The position numbers and the translations under genes were made by a program. Source: Peronospora farinosa (Eukaryota; Oomycota; Peronosporomycetes; Peronosporales; Peronosporaceae). From it: a stretch of 64,000 nucleotides of DNA. The DNA lies in the NCBI GenBank assembly GCA_947646735.1, contig CANTFK010000851.1:1-64000 (forward strand), in the 5' to 3' direction. This document shows positions 1 to 9,309 of the stretch, in pieces; within the stretch, counting starts at the first letter, position 1, and each line of letters begins with the position of its first letter. The notes below the pieces were generated by a model, which saw only the letters and a list, made by a program, of their open reading frames with translations, did not search any database and was not told the origin of the DNA.

Positions 1-195
1 GTTGATTTATCATTGGTCCATATTGGGGACTTTAGGCCCAATAATAAACCAATAATAAATTACCACGCTGTGCCCGCTATTCGGGCCCAGCACCTGCCTA
101 CATATGTAATTGTTTATTTGTGTTAATGCTATATGTGTAATGTAGCCCATTACAAGAGGCATCGCCGCAGACGCGTGAAGGAAAATATCCCCGGA

Positions 196-583
196 TCATC
201 AGCGTTTTAGGAGGGGCGGAGATGAGAAGAAAATAAATGAGGAAGACCGATCGCTCGATCTGGAAGAAAAAGCTCTACCCAGCGAGCTGAAAGTGGATGG
301 AGCAGACCGGGTAGACTTTAACGAATGTCTGTCAGTAAAAGATATCTCGGTGCGTGAACTGGAGGAAGGCGAGTATGAGGTCGAAGAAATTTTAGAGAGC
401 CGCACAGGTAAAAAAAACTCGGTATGGAAGGCAACAACGATAATTCCTCGTGCAATGGAAGGACACCCTGACCCCTCGTGGGTGGACGAAGTAGATCTGA
501 ATTGCAGAGCTTTACTCCGAGACTTCGAGCGCAAGAATACAAGCCATAACCGCTTCGAAGTAATGCAAAGCCATGAAAACTAG
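196..583 (+). pseudogene. pol C-terminus with chromodomain (family C)
   Basis: This is the 3' end of a gypsy polyprotein. One frame reads EYEVEEILESR, the start of a chromodomain. The core FLVQWK then appears in another frame, and HPDPSWVDEVDLNC follows in the first frame before a stop at 583. At least two frame changes around the run of A near 411-418 and near 450 break it. In the family this domain binds modified histones and guides integration. The 5' part of pol is beyond the window edge. Identification rests on the aromatic/QWK pattern and on its place before the 3' LTR. Confidence 0.6.
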
Positions 584-1109
584 CAGACGGTAGCAAGATC
601 CTTGGAAGGTAGACCTGGTCCCTCATTGGTCGACCCGGTCCCTCGTTGGTAAACCTGGGTCGCCTATGGGGAGACATCGACCTTTCACGGGTCCGGTGTA
701 TAGAAGAATGGAGAACAAAGGAGGAAGCTTGCCAAGATCACCTGGAACAGAGGAAAGTATGGCAGAGGAGATGGAAGATGGACAGACGTTCAAAAATAGG
801 GTCGAAGAGAACGAAGGTTCGTGTTCAAAGAAATACATAAACGGGCGGACTAAACTTACCCTTGAGGCGCAGGACTAAAGTTCCAGGATGAAGCACGGAA
901 GACAGCCGATATTGGGTAAGCCACGGCCACACGGCCTGAAGGACCTCGAGCAAGTCGACTGGATATGACCCCTCCTTACGACCAGGGTACCAATAAGCCA
1001 CACGACGGGTTCGAGGAAGATGACGGAAGAAAGGGTACAGAAAAATGTCGAGATCGCAGCGGCCCTTGCTCATCTCAACGAAGATAAAGTCGATCACCTC
1101 CCGCCACGC
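584..1109. other. non-coding 3' region of element C1
   Basis: No convincing gene. Between about 612 and 660 there are two to three imperfect copies of the same CCTGGTCCCTCATTGGT-type repeat that is tandem in the C1 LTR, so the repeat is not confined to the LTR. Confidence 0.5.
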
Positions 1110-2697
1110 TTAAGTCACCCGACTCCGACGCTTCTTCCGCGCGTTGTAATATGACGCAAGAAAAGAGTTCGCTCGCGCTTGGTCATTGAATATCCACATG
1201 CAGTGGGTCGCCTCCCAGAGCGCTTGGCTATGCTCTTCGTCAAACTGTGTGTAAATCGCCGCCAACTGGGCGAACCATCTAACAGGTCGGAAGGAAGCGG
1301 GTTGAATGGGAACGCGAGCTTCTACCCAAAGTTTCTCCGCCAGAAATCTCTGGATCATCGGGGGGCTCACCAACAACTTTTTTCATTTGGGAGGGCGGTC
1401 GAGGTTTCCGTTTGGAGAACCGAACCAACCCCAAGGTAGATCCAGCTGGTCGACCAAGTCTTTTGGAGACATCGTTAAAATGCACCAAGAATTGACCAGG
1501 TCGACCGGCCAAGGTACCACTTCCGCGGCGGAGAAGGTCTTCGACTGCATGTACCCTGGGATCATGGCATCCTTGAGGAGCAAGCAAAAGTCGGTAGAAA
1601 GGGGCGAATTGTTGTCCGCAACCGTGGGCGCGTTCTTTTCCTTCTCCGCGGACGACTCAGTCTCCGAGTCCGACGTCCCGAACATCGCCCGTTTCAGAGA
1701 GAGGCCGAAAGTCGAGGTGCTCAATGGGGGAATGGACGTCGGCGGAAGACGTGAAGAACTTGCACTGGTGGGGCGCCGACCAGTAGAAAGAGACTTGGCC
1801 AGAGCCGCCCGAAGCGTCTCGCTGTCGTCGCTGAGGTCGTCGTCCGAAGACTCCAGCATGACAGGAGAGCGGCTGCCAGAGACTCCCGACAGCGGTATCG
1901 CGGAGGTGTCGGGCCTCGGAGGTTCGGAAACTTTGGCGGGTATACGGGATGACGGCCGCCTGGACCGTTTACCAAGAGCTTTCGCTGGCCTCGACGGGGA
2001 ACCTACGGCTGGGGGCGAAGCGGCCGAAAGAGGAGCTGGTCCCGGAGGTGGCCCATAGGTGAAGTAGGCGTGATCATGCTCCGCGGCAAGAAGCGAGTAT
2101 TGGCTTCAAATGTGGTCAATCTTCCATCGCAGGCGATCCACCAGTGCCGTCTACCACTGAAGGGCTTCGCGGAGTTGGACCACCAGCCGGGAGTTGTCGC
2201 GTATCGTCTCTTCCAGGCGCTCACACCGGGTGGCCAATAAGGTGGCCGAAGGGGGAACGACCCTCGCAGTCCTCTATGCGGCGATATTGCGCGTTCACGA
2301 GAGCTTGCAGTTCCTGCAGAGCTACACGCAGGTCGGCTGGCACCGAAGACGGGTTGTCAACCATGGAGACCGACGTGTCAGAAGAATCTGCCGTCTTGGC
2401 AGGAGGCGAAGCGGTGAAGAAGACGGGAGAGCTATCAACGACGACAGTTTCGGCAGAGCTCAACGGTGAAGATACCGGCCCAGGAAGGTCGACCAAGGAC
2501 GCCTCTTCGCATGGAGGGTCAACCGAAGGCGCGGGGACGATCGAGGTCGGCTCTTCAGACGGTGGGTCAGCGGACGGTGGGCCAGCAGACGGTGGGTCAG
2601 AACCAGGGAAAGACATGGCTGGAACGACACGAGTTAGATATGGACGATCAACGAAGGGTACAGTAAAGGACCTACGTGACGAAGGAAGTGAAGACAT
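1110..2697 (-). pseudogene. antisense ORF of family C element
   Basis: The frame starts with ATG at 2697, about 45 bases inside the 3' LTR, and runs away from it, opposite to pol. It is broken by frame changes near 2221 and 2000 and a stop near 1377. The conceptual product has a Ser/Pro/Glu-rich N-terminus, a probable coiled coil (LRVALQELQALVNAQYRRIE and following), an acidic serine stretch (SSDDDLSDDSETL), and a Trp-rich then basic C-terminus (NARKKRRSR). I do not recognise a known family. Position and polarity match the antisense ORFs of families A and B. A gag identity was considered, but plus-strand pol at 196-583 and the LTR order argue against it. Confidence 0.5.
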
Positions 2698-2742
2698 GCG
2701 CGTGCTCAATCCGTTGTACGGCTGGCAAGTGCAGGGGGCGGC

Positions 2743-3756
2743 TGTGGTGAAGTGCTGTTTTTGTGATGTGGGGATCCCAGAAACTAGTTGGATTCGGAGT
2801 ATAGACCGTGGGTCAGGGACAGGAGACCAGAGAGACAGGGGACTCGAAGGGAAGCGACAGTTTCTGAAGTACAATCCGCAGGACCAACAGAAAAAAAATC
2901 AGTATCAGGGTACCGGCTAACCGGTACCGAAGAGAGTTGACCAGAGCCCTTTATTGATCGACCTGGCCCCTCGTTGGTAGGCCGGGTCCCTCATCGGTCG
3001 ACCTGGGTCCCTCATTGGTCGACCTGGGTCCCTCAATGGTCGAACTCGGCCCCTCGGTTTTCAGCCACTCCTGACCAGTTAATACAAGGATCAGACCAGT
3101 CGACACAAGGAATCAGAGCTTCAGGCAAGGATAGAGTAAAGGAGGTAAAAGGATAGGACTATATTAAATACTACTCAATTTGCGATCTACGTAGCACGAC
3201 TCCGTCACCCAAGAAAGACTTGCTCTAAGTTACTCACTGTTCTGGGAAGGGATATATTTTGGCCCCCCGTCGAAGACAGTTGTGTAGCGAAGTTCAAGTG
3301 CGAATAGAGCTCCAGGATATATTTGGCCTGTGAGTCGTTCGAGTAGCAACACCCCCCAAGACCCGCTATCGGAAGCGGCCTCCCTCACCTCAACGTCCGG
3401 GAGCAACGTAAAGGTCAGGTGGTTGATACCCCTGAAACAAGAAGGAAAAGGCCAGGGATAAACTCCCTAAAGAATTTGGCTCTAAGTCCACTCTCGACAA
3501 GGTCGATCGAGTGGCCACCTACCGGCCCACCGAGTGAAGCATATCCACTCGAGGCCCCCCCAGGTCTACCTCCCTCAAGGCAGACATCTACATCGTCACC
3601 AAGTCCTCCGAAGAGTGCAACCCGCCAGCCGACGGGTACACAAGGTGAGAGAAGGTTCATACGCGGCATCGGGGTACCCCCTCCGACAGTCGGCAGTCCG
3701 GCACAGTGAGTGGTTTGGGGTCTCATCATACAATTTTGAGAACCCACTCCACCAAA
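2743..3756 (+). repeat. LTR of family C (3' LTR of C1)
   Basis: A 1014-base LTR beginning TGTGGTGAAGTGC and ending CCACTCCACCAAA. It was delimited by comparison with the solo copy at 51223-52235 (1013 bases), which has the same termini and a similar second half (GGCCCCCCG motif, CCCGCTA..GGAAGCGG). The terminal CA has decayed to AA. The other end of the element is off the window, so the target duplication cannot be tested. Confidence 0.65.
2955..3058 (+). repeat. 21-base tandem repeat in C1 LTR
   Basis: About five imperfect copies of a 21-base unit of the form GGTCGACCTGGGTCCCTCATT. The second family C LTR carries a different minisatellite, a roughly 10-base GGGTACAGGG unit, in a comparable place. 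Confidence 0.7.
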
Positions 3757-6399
3757 CGATCATGACGGTTACCCAATTTACAGACGGCATGACAATGGAC
3801 GATATATTGAGGATGCAAAGGGCCGTCGTGTTGATAATCGATGGATTGTGCCACATAATTTGTGCCTATCCTCTAAGTACAATGCGCTTATTTACGTTGA
3901 GGTAAGTTGACAAAAACGATATTCCCTGTTCATTTTATGCGACCAACATAATGATATTGAGTAACAATTTGTTTTCATGCATATTTGCTCATCAATCTCG
4001 GCCATCAAATATGTCTTCAAATATGTATACAAGGGACACGATCGCACTACAAATGGTGGTTTAAGATGTAAACGAAATCCAGCAATACATTGACGCCCGC
4101 TTTGTTTCAGCTCCAGAGTCGTGCTGGCGCATCTTGGGTTTTAAGGTGCACGATCACTATCCTCCAATCCAACGCCTGCAGGTCCATATGCCCGACCAGC
4201 AACAAGTTGTGTTTAACGCTAACGGTAGCTTGGTGGCTGCTGTGAACAAAGAGCAAGCGCGTAAAATGACACTCACACAGTGGTTTGAGCTTAACCGCCT
4301 AAACATAGATGCCCAAGAGACAACTTACTTGGATTTTCCGTCACGATTTGTCCGGAACAAAAATATTAAATAATGGACGGTGCGAAAGCGAGGAAAGTGC
4401 GTCAGTCGTCTTTATATTGTGAGCCCCAAAGCTGGGGATCGATATTTCTACGGACGTCGCTGACAACCGTGAAGGGAGCAAAATCTTACGAGGACCTGCG
4501 AACATATAATGGCTTGCAGCACAAGACGTTCAAGGCGGCGTGTGTTGCACGTATATTGTACGAGAAAGACGAAGAATGGGAGCAGTGTATACAAGAAGCA
4601 GCAGGGATGCAGAGAGGTCGTAAACTGCGATCCCGTTTGTCACAATCTTAATCCATTGACCGCCTGCTAGCCCGCGCCATTTATGGGATATTTTTTCAGC
4701 AACATTTCTCAGACGATTTGGCGCATCGACTTCGCCAGGATGGAAATGCAGAGACGTCATCTGACCAGATCACGAGTTTGGCCCTTCACTTGAAACAAAA
4801 TCTTTTGGCGCCTTTTGAGAAAACCCTTGCTGACTTCAGTCTTCCCACGCCTGCGTATCAAATGGAAGAGCCACAGGGAAATAGCCTGATTGCAGTGCAG
4901 AACAGCTGGCATACAACAAAAATGTGTTAAAAGAAGAGGCAGAAAAAGAGGTGCAGAGTTTGAACGAGGAACAGCTTCACATTTATCGTACGATCATCAA
5001 ATCCTGCAACAAGAGCAAGGTGGTTTTTTTTAATTGATGGACCCTGTGGAACGGGCAAAACAGATTTAGAGAATTTACTTCTCAAGTCTGTGCGGGGTCT
5101 AGGACACATTGTGCTGGCAGTGGCTTCATCTGGAATTGCAGCATTGCTTCTAAATAATGGACGCATCGCTCACTCTCGATTCAAGATCCCAATTATCTGA
5201 AGCCTCACTCTGTGTGCTCTATATCCAGACAGAGTGATCTTGCAGGAATGCTACGCCTCACGAAGCTAATTATTTGGGACGAAGCAACAATGATGAGTAA
5301 GTTTGCATTCGAGGCCGTTCACCGGACACTTCGCGATGTCATGACGTTTCGTTTTGTAAAATCACATTTGTGATGTGCAGCAATTTCGCCAGATTCTGCC
5401 TGTTGTACCAAAAGGCATGCGTCCTGATATTGTTGGCGCGTCGATCAAGGAGTCCTATCTATGGATTTGCGTTCAAGCTTTCAAATTGCGTCAGAACATG
5501 CGCGCAACTAATGATAAGCGACTTTAAAGTATCGGGAATCGCACTTTCGCAGATTGGCTTTTAGCACATGATGAAGATCGGCTGGAAAAATCTGACGACG
5601 ACCACGTCCAGTATCCATCGTGCTTAGCTGTCCATAATAACATGGTGGAAGAACTATTAAACACAATTTATGATGGTGTTGCAGATGTTGCTGAACATCC
5701 ATATCAGGAAAACTAGCAGCCGGGACATCCTTGCCGCCCGCAATGATGTTGTTGCTGAAATTAACTTGGCGGTGCTGAACAGAATGGGGGGAGATATTTG
5801 AATACTTGAGCGCAGATAAGGTGGACGACGAAGAAGGTGCAAATGTTTTGCCCACCGGATATCTAAACAGGTTGGAAGTGAGTGAGTGGCCACCTCATCG
5901 ACTTAGATTGAAAATTGGAACTCTAGTAATGCTTTTAAGGAGCTTAGACACGACACACGGGCTATGCAATGGAACTCGACTAATCATTCGTCGGTGTTCA
6001 GCACGTGTGATTGAGGCTGTGGTACTACATGGTGACCACGCGGGCTATGTTACATACATTCCTCGCATCGCCTTAGTCATTGAGCAATCTGGCGTCCCGT
6101 TTCCAGTTCGGAGGAGGCAGTTTCCCGTGCAAGTAGCCTACGCTATGACACTTTATTAATCTCAAGGGCAGACACTACAAAAGGTCGGCATTTTTTGGCT
6201 AGAAATGTATTCTCGCGTGGACAGTTATATGTTTTGCGTTCTCACGTGCCACAGCGGCAAAGAATGTGTTTGCGCATTTTCCAGCTGATTCAACAGAGCG
6301 GCAATTGATGCGAGATATCGTCTTTAAGGAAACCTTACGTTAAGCTTGCATTTTTTCTCATACAAATACATCCGACCTTCGTTGTCTTTAATGCTTTTT
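3757..6399 (+). pseudogene. Helitron RepHel protein, degenerate
   Basis: Remains of a Helitron replication initiator-helicase in several frames. In order: YRRHDNGRYIEDAKGRRVDN and IVPHNLCLSSKYNA (3778-3902), AIKYVFKYVYKGHDR (about 3995-4045), a block at 4080-4370, SYEDLRTYNGLQHKTF and the following block (4480-4640), PIF1-type Walker A GPCGTGKT (about 5039-5062), SSGIAALL, WDEATMMSKFAFEAV (about 5276-5320), and the C-terminal helicase motifs LCNGTRLI (about 5965), RRQFPVQVAYAMT (about 6112-6150) and the block ending at a stop at 6343. Many frameshifts and stops make it non-functional. The part before 3757 was displaced by element C1. No CTRR terminus or end hairpin was found before the LTR that starts at 6400. 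Confidence 0.85.
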
Positions 6400-7035
6400 T
6401 GTAACGGGGTTACACGACGGTTGTAACATCATTCCGAAAGTTTACTGTTGAACTCTCCTTTCTATTGCATATAATGCATTATGATACTTCTCTTTAGAGA
6501 GGTATTAAGTATAAGCGTTAAAGATACGGTATTCGGTAATACCGTATCTTATCGATTAGGATTCGATAAATCACTAACGCTCCATTAAGTACATCATACA
6601 CAGATGTTAAGACGATACGTCGTTCAAAGTCTGCATATAATAACTACTATTATAGTAATTAATCTAGTGTAAAGTACTTAGAGTAGGACTATTCATAAAA
6701 TCTTAAAGCATAAATATAATCAGTTCTCATTTTGAGTTTAAGATCACAAGTCGTTCTGATTTGTTCTTTTGTGCAATTCATGCGTTGGTTCTCTGAACCT
6801 TTAAGCTTCTAGCTTGTTCTTGCACTCGGCGCGTAGGTTCTCTGAACCTTAAGCTTATTGCTTGACAGACTTAAAGTCTCTTTCCTCGTTCCTTAGAACA
6901 GGGTAACTTTAAGTCGTTTAATTGTCTCCTTATAACTAAGTCGCTTTTAGCCTTAACTCTTTTTAGTTCTCTAGAACTAAGAGGCTTCCAGCCTAAAGTA
7001 TTCCTCTGACTAAAGAGCTGTGCAGGTCCGCTACA
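6400..7035 (+). repeat. solo LTR, family B
   Basis: 636 bases beginning TGTAACGGGGTTACACGACGG and ending GTCCGCTACA. It matches the B3 LTRs in the same orientation and the B1/B2 LTRs in reverse complement, including the perfect GATACGGTATTCGG hairpin and the GGTTCTCTGAACC repeats. No family B internal sequence adjoins either side. Flanks are TTTTT and TTGTT, which could be a decayed target duplication. Confidence 0.75.
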
Positions 7036-7549
7036 TTGTTAATTTACCAAGGTCACCTAATTATTTTTAAGAAAGTGATGGGCCAGCATACTGTCAGCGT
7101 AGCATTTGCGCTCCTATCTGTCAGAACTACGGGTAAACACCATAGCAAATCGCTGCGTTTTTAAGATGCCTATACATATTTGTTCGCACCGTCGGAATCT
7201 TGAATGAACACCCTTATTTAGTGCAGAACTTCATTTAATTTATCCTAATAAAGCGAACAGTCTTCGTAACAGATCTCAGCATTAAAAAAACTATTTGACT
7301 TACATTCAGTCCTTTATATCATTAAATCTACAATTATGGTCTGCGCGCACCTACTCGTCAGAACGACGGGTGATCGATCACCTTTACTTATTTGTTAGAA
7401 ACGATCGGGTATTTCAAGTTTCAAGATTTAAGGGCTATACCGTAGGACGGCGTCACCTATCTGATCGGCTGTCTGACAGCTTGACATCTGGGACCACGAG
7501 GAGAGGATCGTGCAGATGGGACAGGGAGAGACAGGGCAACAACTTGATA
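7036..7549. other. old repeat region split by A1 and B array
   Basis: No gene. It contains dispersed hairpin-like motifs of the type CCGTC-N4-5-GACGGGT followed by ACACC (near 7112, 7190 and 7353). The same motif family occurs at 31490-31800, so these two stretches and 15691-15906 were probably one locus before the large insertions. Confidence 0.4.
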
Positions 7550-8149
7550 TGTAACGGGCTCAACGTTACACGTACCCGTTAAGTATGCGATACTTAACGG
7601 GCAGGTCTTAAAAGGTACGTAAGTACTTAAGACCTGTCGCTCGGGTGAGACACACCATGTGTCACACCCTTGCGTATGTGATATACACTAGGTGTATTCA
7701 CATTGATGGGGATGACGCCCAGCTGGGACTAGGCGTCATCAAATGACGTCAGTCAGTTACGTCATTGAGCGAGCTTAAATATATTTAAGCTCACACGTTG
7801 GGAGCGCATCTATAGAGATGGCACCCATCATTACATATTAACCAATCAGTAGTTAGATTTATATTTAGTTAAAATCTATTAAATATAAATCAGTCTTGAA
7901 TTTACTTAAACAAGCACACCACGCACGAGAAGTTGAGAAACTTCTGCGTGACGTCGGTGTTGTAAGCGTTAAGAAGTTCGTTGCACTCTCGCTCAAGCGA
8001 GAGGCAACTGGTGGTACGACTGCTTAAGCAGTCGACCAACCTCCCAACCACCCTCGCACGCGAAGGTAAGACGGTCTAACCGCTTCCTCGCTTGTGCATA
8101 AGGTGTGTGCTCGTAGTACGAGGCAACTTCGTAGAAGTGCCCGTCTACA
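7550..8149 (+). repeat. 5' LTR of A1
   Basis: 600 bases, TGTAACGGGCTC to CCCGTCTACA. It is built largely of short perfect inverted repeats, for example CCCGTTAAGTAT / ATACTTAACGGG (7575-7601), GTGA-ATACA / TGTAT-CAC (7678-7701), AGCTTAAATA / TATTTAAGCT (7772-7791), CTCTCGCT / AGCGAGAG and GACTGC / GCAGTC. Confidence 0.92.
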
Positions 8150-8151
8150 CT

Positions 8152-8166
8152 TGGTAGCACTTGTAG
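8152..8166 (+). promoter_or_regulatory. primer binding site of A1
   Basis: TGGTAGCACTTGTAG lies two bases after the 5' LTR and should pair with the 3' end of a tRNA ending CUACCA. The same sequence follows the 5' LTR in B1 (23279-23293, minus) and B2 (30584-30598, minus). B3 has one change (48546-48560). The tRNA species was not assigned. Confidence 0.75.
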
Positions 8167-8208
8167 TCCTTCCCACGACCCGTCTCTCTGAGCGTGCGTG
8201 TGGTTGAC

Positions 8209-9291
8209 ATGGTCCTTAATATGGACTGGAGTGACTTCCCTCACCTCTCCCAACATCATAGGGAGTTGGCAGAGCATATGGCGCAGGGACTTGGTGAACA
8301 AGCCCTGGTCAATCTCTTGCATTGTCCTCCTGAGCAACATGTTGCTCAGTTGGAGCAATTTGAGTCGTTTGTGCTCGGACAGCGTAGAAACGCGTCCGAG
8401 GTAAACAGCCAAGCCACCGCTGAGTCCATCACTAAGACTCAGGATGAGCTTAGGCTTGAGCAGGCACGTAATGAGGCGCTCAACAGGACTGTTGAGACGC
8501 TCTCTGCCCGGCCTGCTCAACCGAGGCCCATTCGGATGGACCCTCCGAAGTTCGATGGAACTAGCCCTCACACGATTGTTCACTGGCTATTAGCAGTGGA
8601 GCAATGTGGAGTGGCGCAGCTCATCGAAGACGACACCAGAATGGTGTCGTATGCCATGTCCAACTTGCGTGGCAAAGCGTCAGAGTGGGCATACTCTGCG
8701 CTGATGGCTAATGCTGATGCATTTCCATCATGGGCGATCTTTAAATCAAAGATTCGCGCCATGTATCAGCCGCCTAACAACGAAGTGTTGCTTATGGCGC
8801 GCTTCTTTGGAGCACGACAGGCGAAACGCTCTCTGCAAGAGTTTGTGCAGGAAATGCGTTCGCTGTCGGCGTCCATCAATGGGGAACCGATACCAGAGCG
8901 TATCAAGGTAGCCACGTTCATGAATGGACTTAGGCATGGCCCATCGCGTCAGGCCCTTTTCAGAAAGGTACCAGCGACGATGGAAGAGGCAATTGACATT
9001 GCCTTAGTTGATGAGCAATCCTACAACAGCGCCTCGGCGACAGCCTATTACAGGCCGTCGTTTGAGAAGTTTGATGCCACTCCTATGGAGTTAGGCAATG
9101 CAGATGTGATCTGCTACAAGTGCGGCAAGCGAGGCCATATGATGGCTCGCTGCTATGCCAAGGTAGCTGCTGGTGCTACGGCAGCCAGTAAGAAGGCTCC
9201 CTACCCGAAGGGAGGTGCGAAGAACCAGCGTGCACGACGCACAAGTTCAGCACCTGCCCAAGATGGGTCGGGAAATGCGGGAGAGCAGTAG
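8209..9291 (+). CDS. gag: Gag of element A1
   Basis: Open frame of 360 residues from the ATG at 8209. An earlier in-frame non-ATG codon at 8194 is less likely as the start. Gag packages retrotransposon RNA in cytoplasmic particles. The middle has the helical retrotransposon-gag pattern with conserved Trp (residues about 125-250: HWLLAVEQ, ASEWAYSAL, FPSWAIFKSKI, and a RSLQEFVQEMRSL block). Near the C-terminus is one CCHC zinc knuckle, CYKCGKRGHMMARC (CX2CX4HX4C), for nucleic-acid binding. The frame ends with TAG inside a hairpin (9286-9309), and the protease frame is -1 relative to it. This is the only major A1 gene without a break. Confidence 0.92.
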   Translation: MVLNMDWSDFPHLSQHHRELAEHMAQGLGEQALVNLLHCPPEQHVAQLEQFESFVLGQRRNASEVNSQATAESITKTQDELRLEQARNEALNRTVETLSARPAQPRPIRMDPPKFDGTSPHTIVHWLLAVEQCGVAQLIEDDTRMVSYAMSNLRGKASEWAYSALMANADAFPSWAIFKSKIRAMYQPPNNEVLLMARFFGARQAKRSLQEFVQEMRSLSASINGEPIPERIKVATFMNGLRHGPSRQALFRKVPATMEEAIDIALVDEQSYNSASATAYYRPSFEKFDATPMELGNADVICYKCGKRGHMMARCYAKVAAGATAASKKAPYPKGGAKNQRARRTSSAPAQDGSGNAGEQ

Positions 9292-9309
9292 GGGCGGGAT
9301 ACCCTACTG
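9270..9309 (+). promoter_or_regulatory. candidate -1 frameshift signal, gag to pro
   Basis: In the gag frame the heptamer G GGA AAT (9270-9276) fits the -1 slippery consensus N NNW WWH. After nine bases an 8-base perfect stem follows, CAGTAGGG (9286-9293) with CCCTACTG (9302-9309), and this stem contains the gag stop. The -1 frame is open from here into the protease. Use in the cell is inferred, not shown. Confidence 0.55.

Larger units (their letters stand above)
1..3756 (+). mobile_element. Ty3/gypsy element C1, 3' part only
   Basis: Plus-strand LTR retrotransposon whose 5' part lies outside the window. Visible in order are the chromodomain end of pol (about 196-583), a non-coding stretch, a long broken ORF on the opposite strand (2697 down to 1110), and a 3' LTR (2743-3756). 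A purine-rich tract (AGGGGGCGG) precedes the LTR as a polypurine tract would. Sequence after 3756 continues in frame as Helitron protein, so the element was inserted there. The first 150 bases are AT-rich and unassigned. Confidence 0.7.

Noticed and set aside
1..150. Partial LTR ending CCCATTACA at the window start
   Set aside because: Only one edge is visible and nothing in the window matches it; left unassigned.
1306..2058. 250-codon plus-strand open frame in element C1
   Set aside because: The opposite strand has the more protein-like composition (acidic serine stretch, coiled coil) and the position expected for the antisense ORF; the plus frame is probably its shadow.
6300..6399. Helitron 3' terminus
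   Set aside because: No CTRR end with an upstream hairpin could be identified before the solo LTR.
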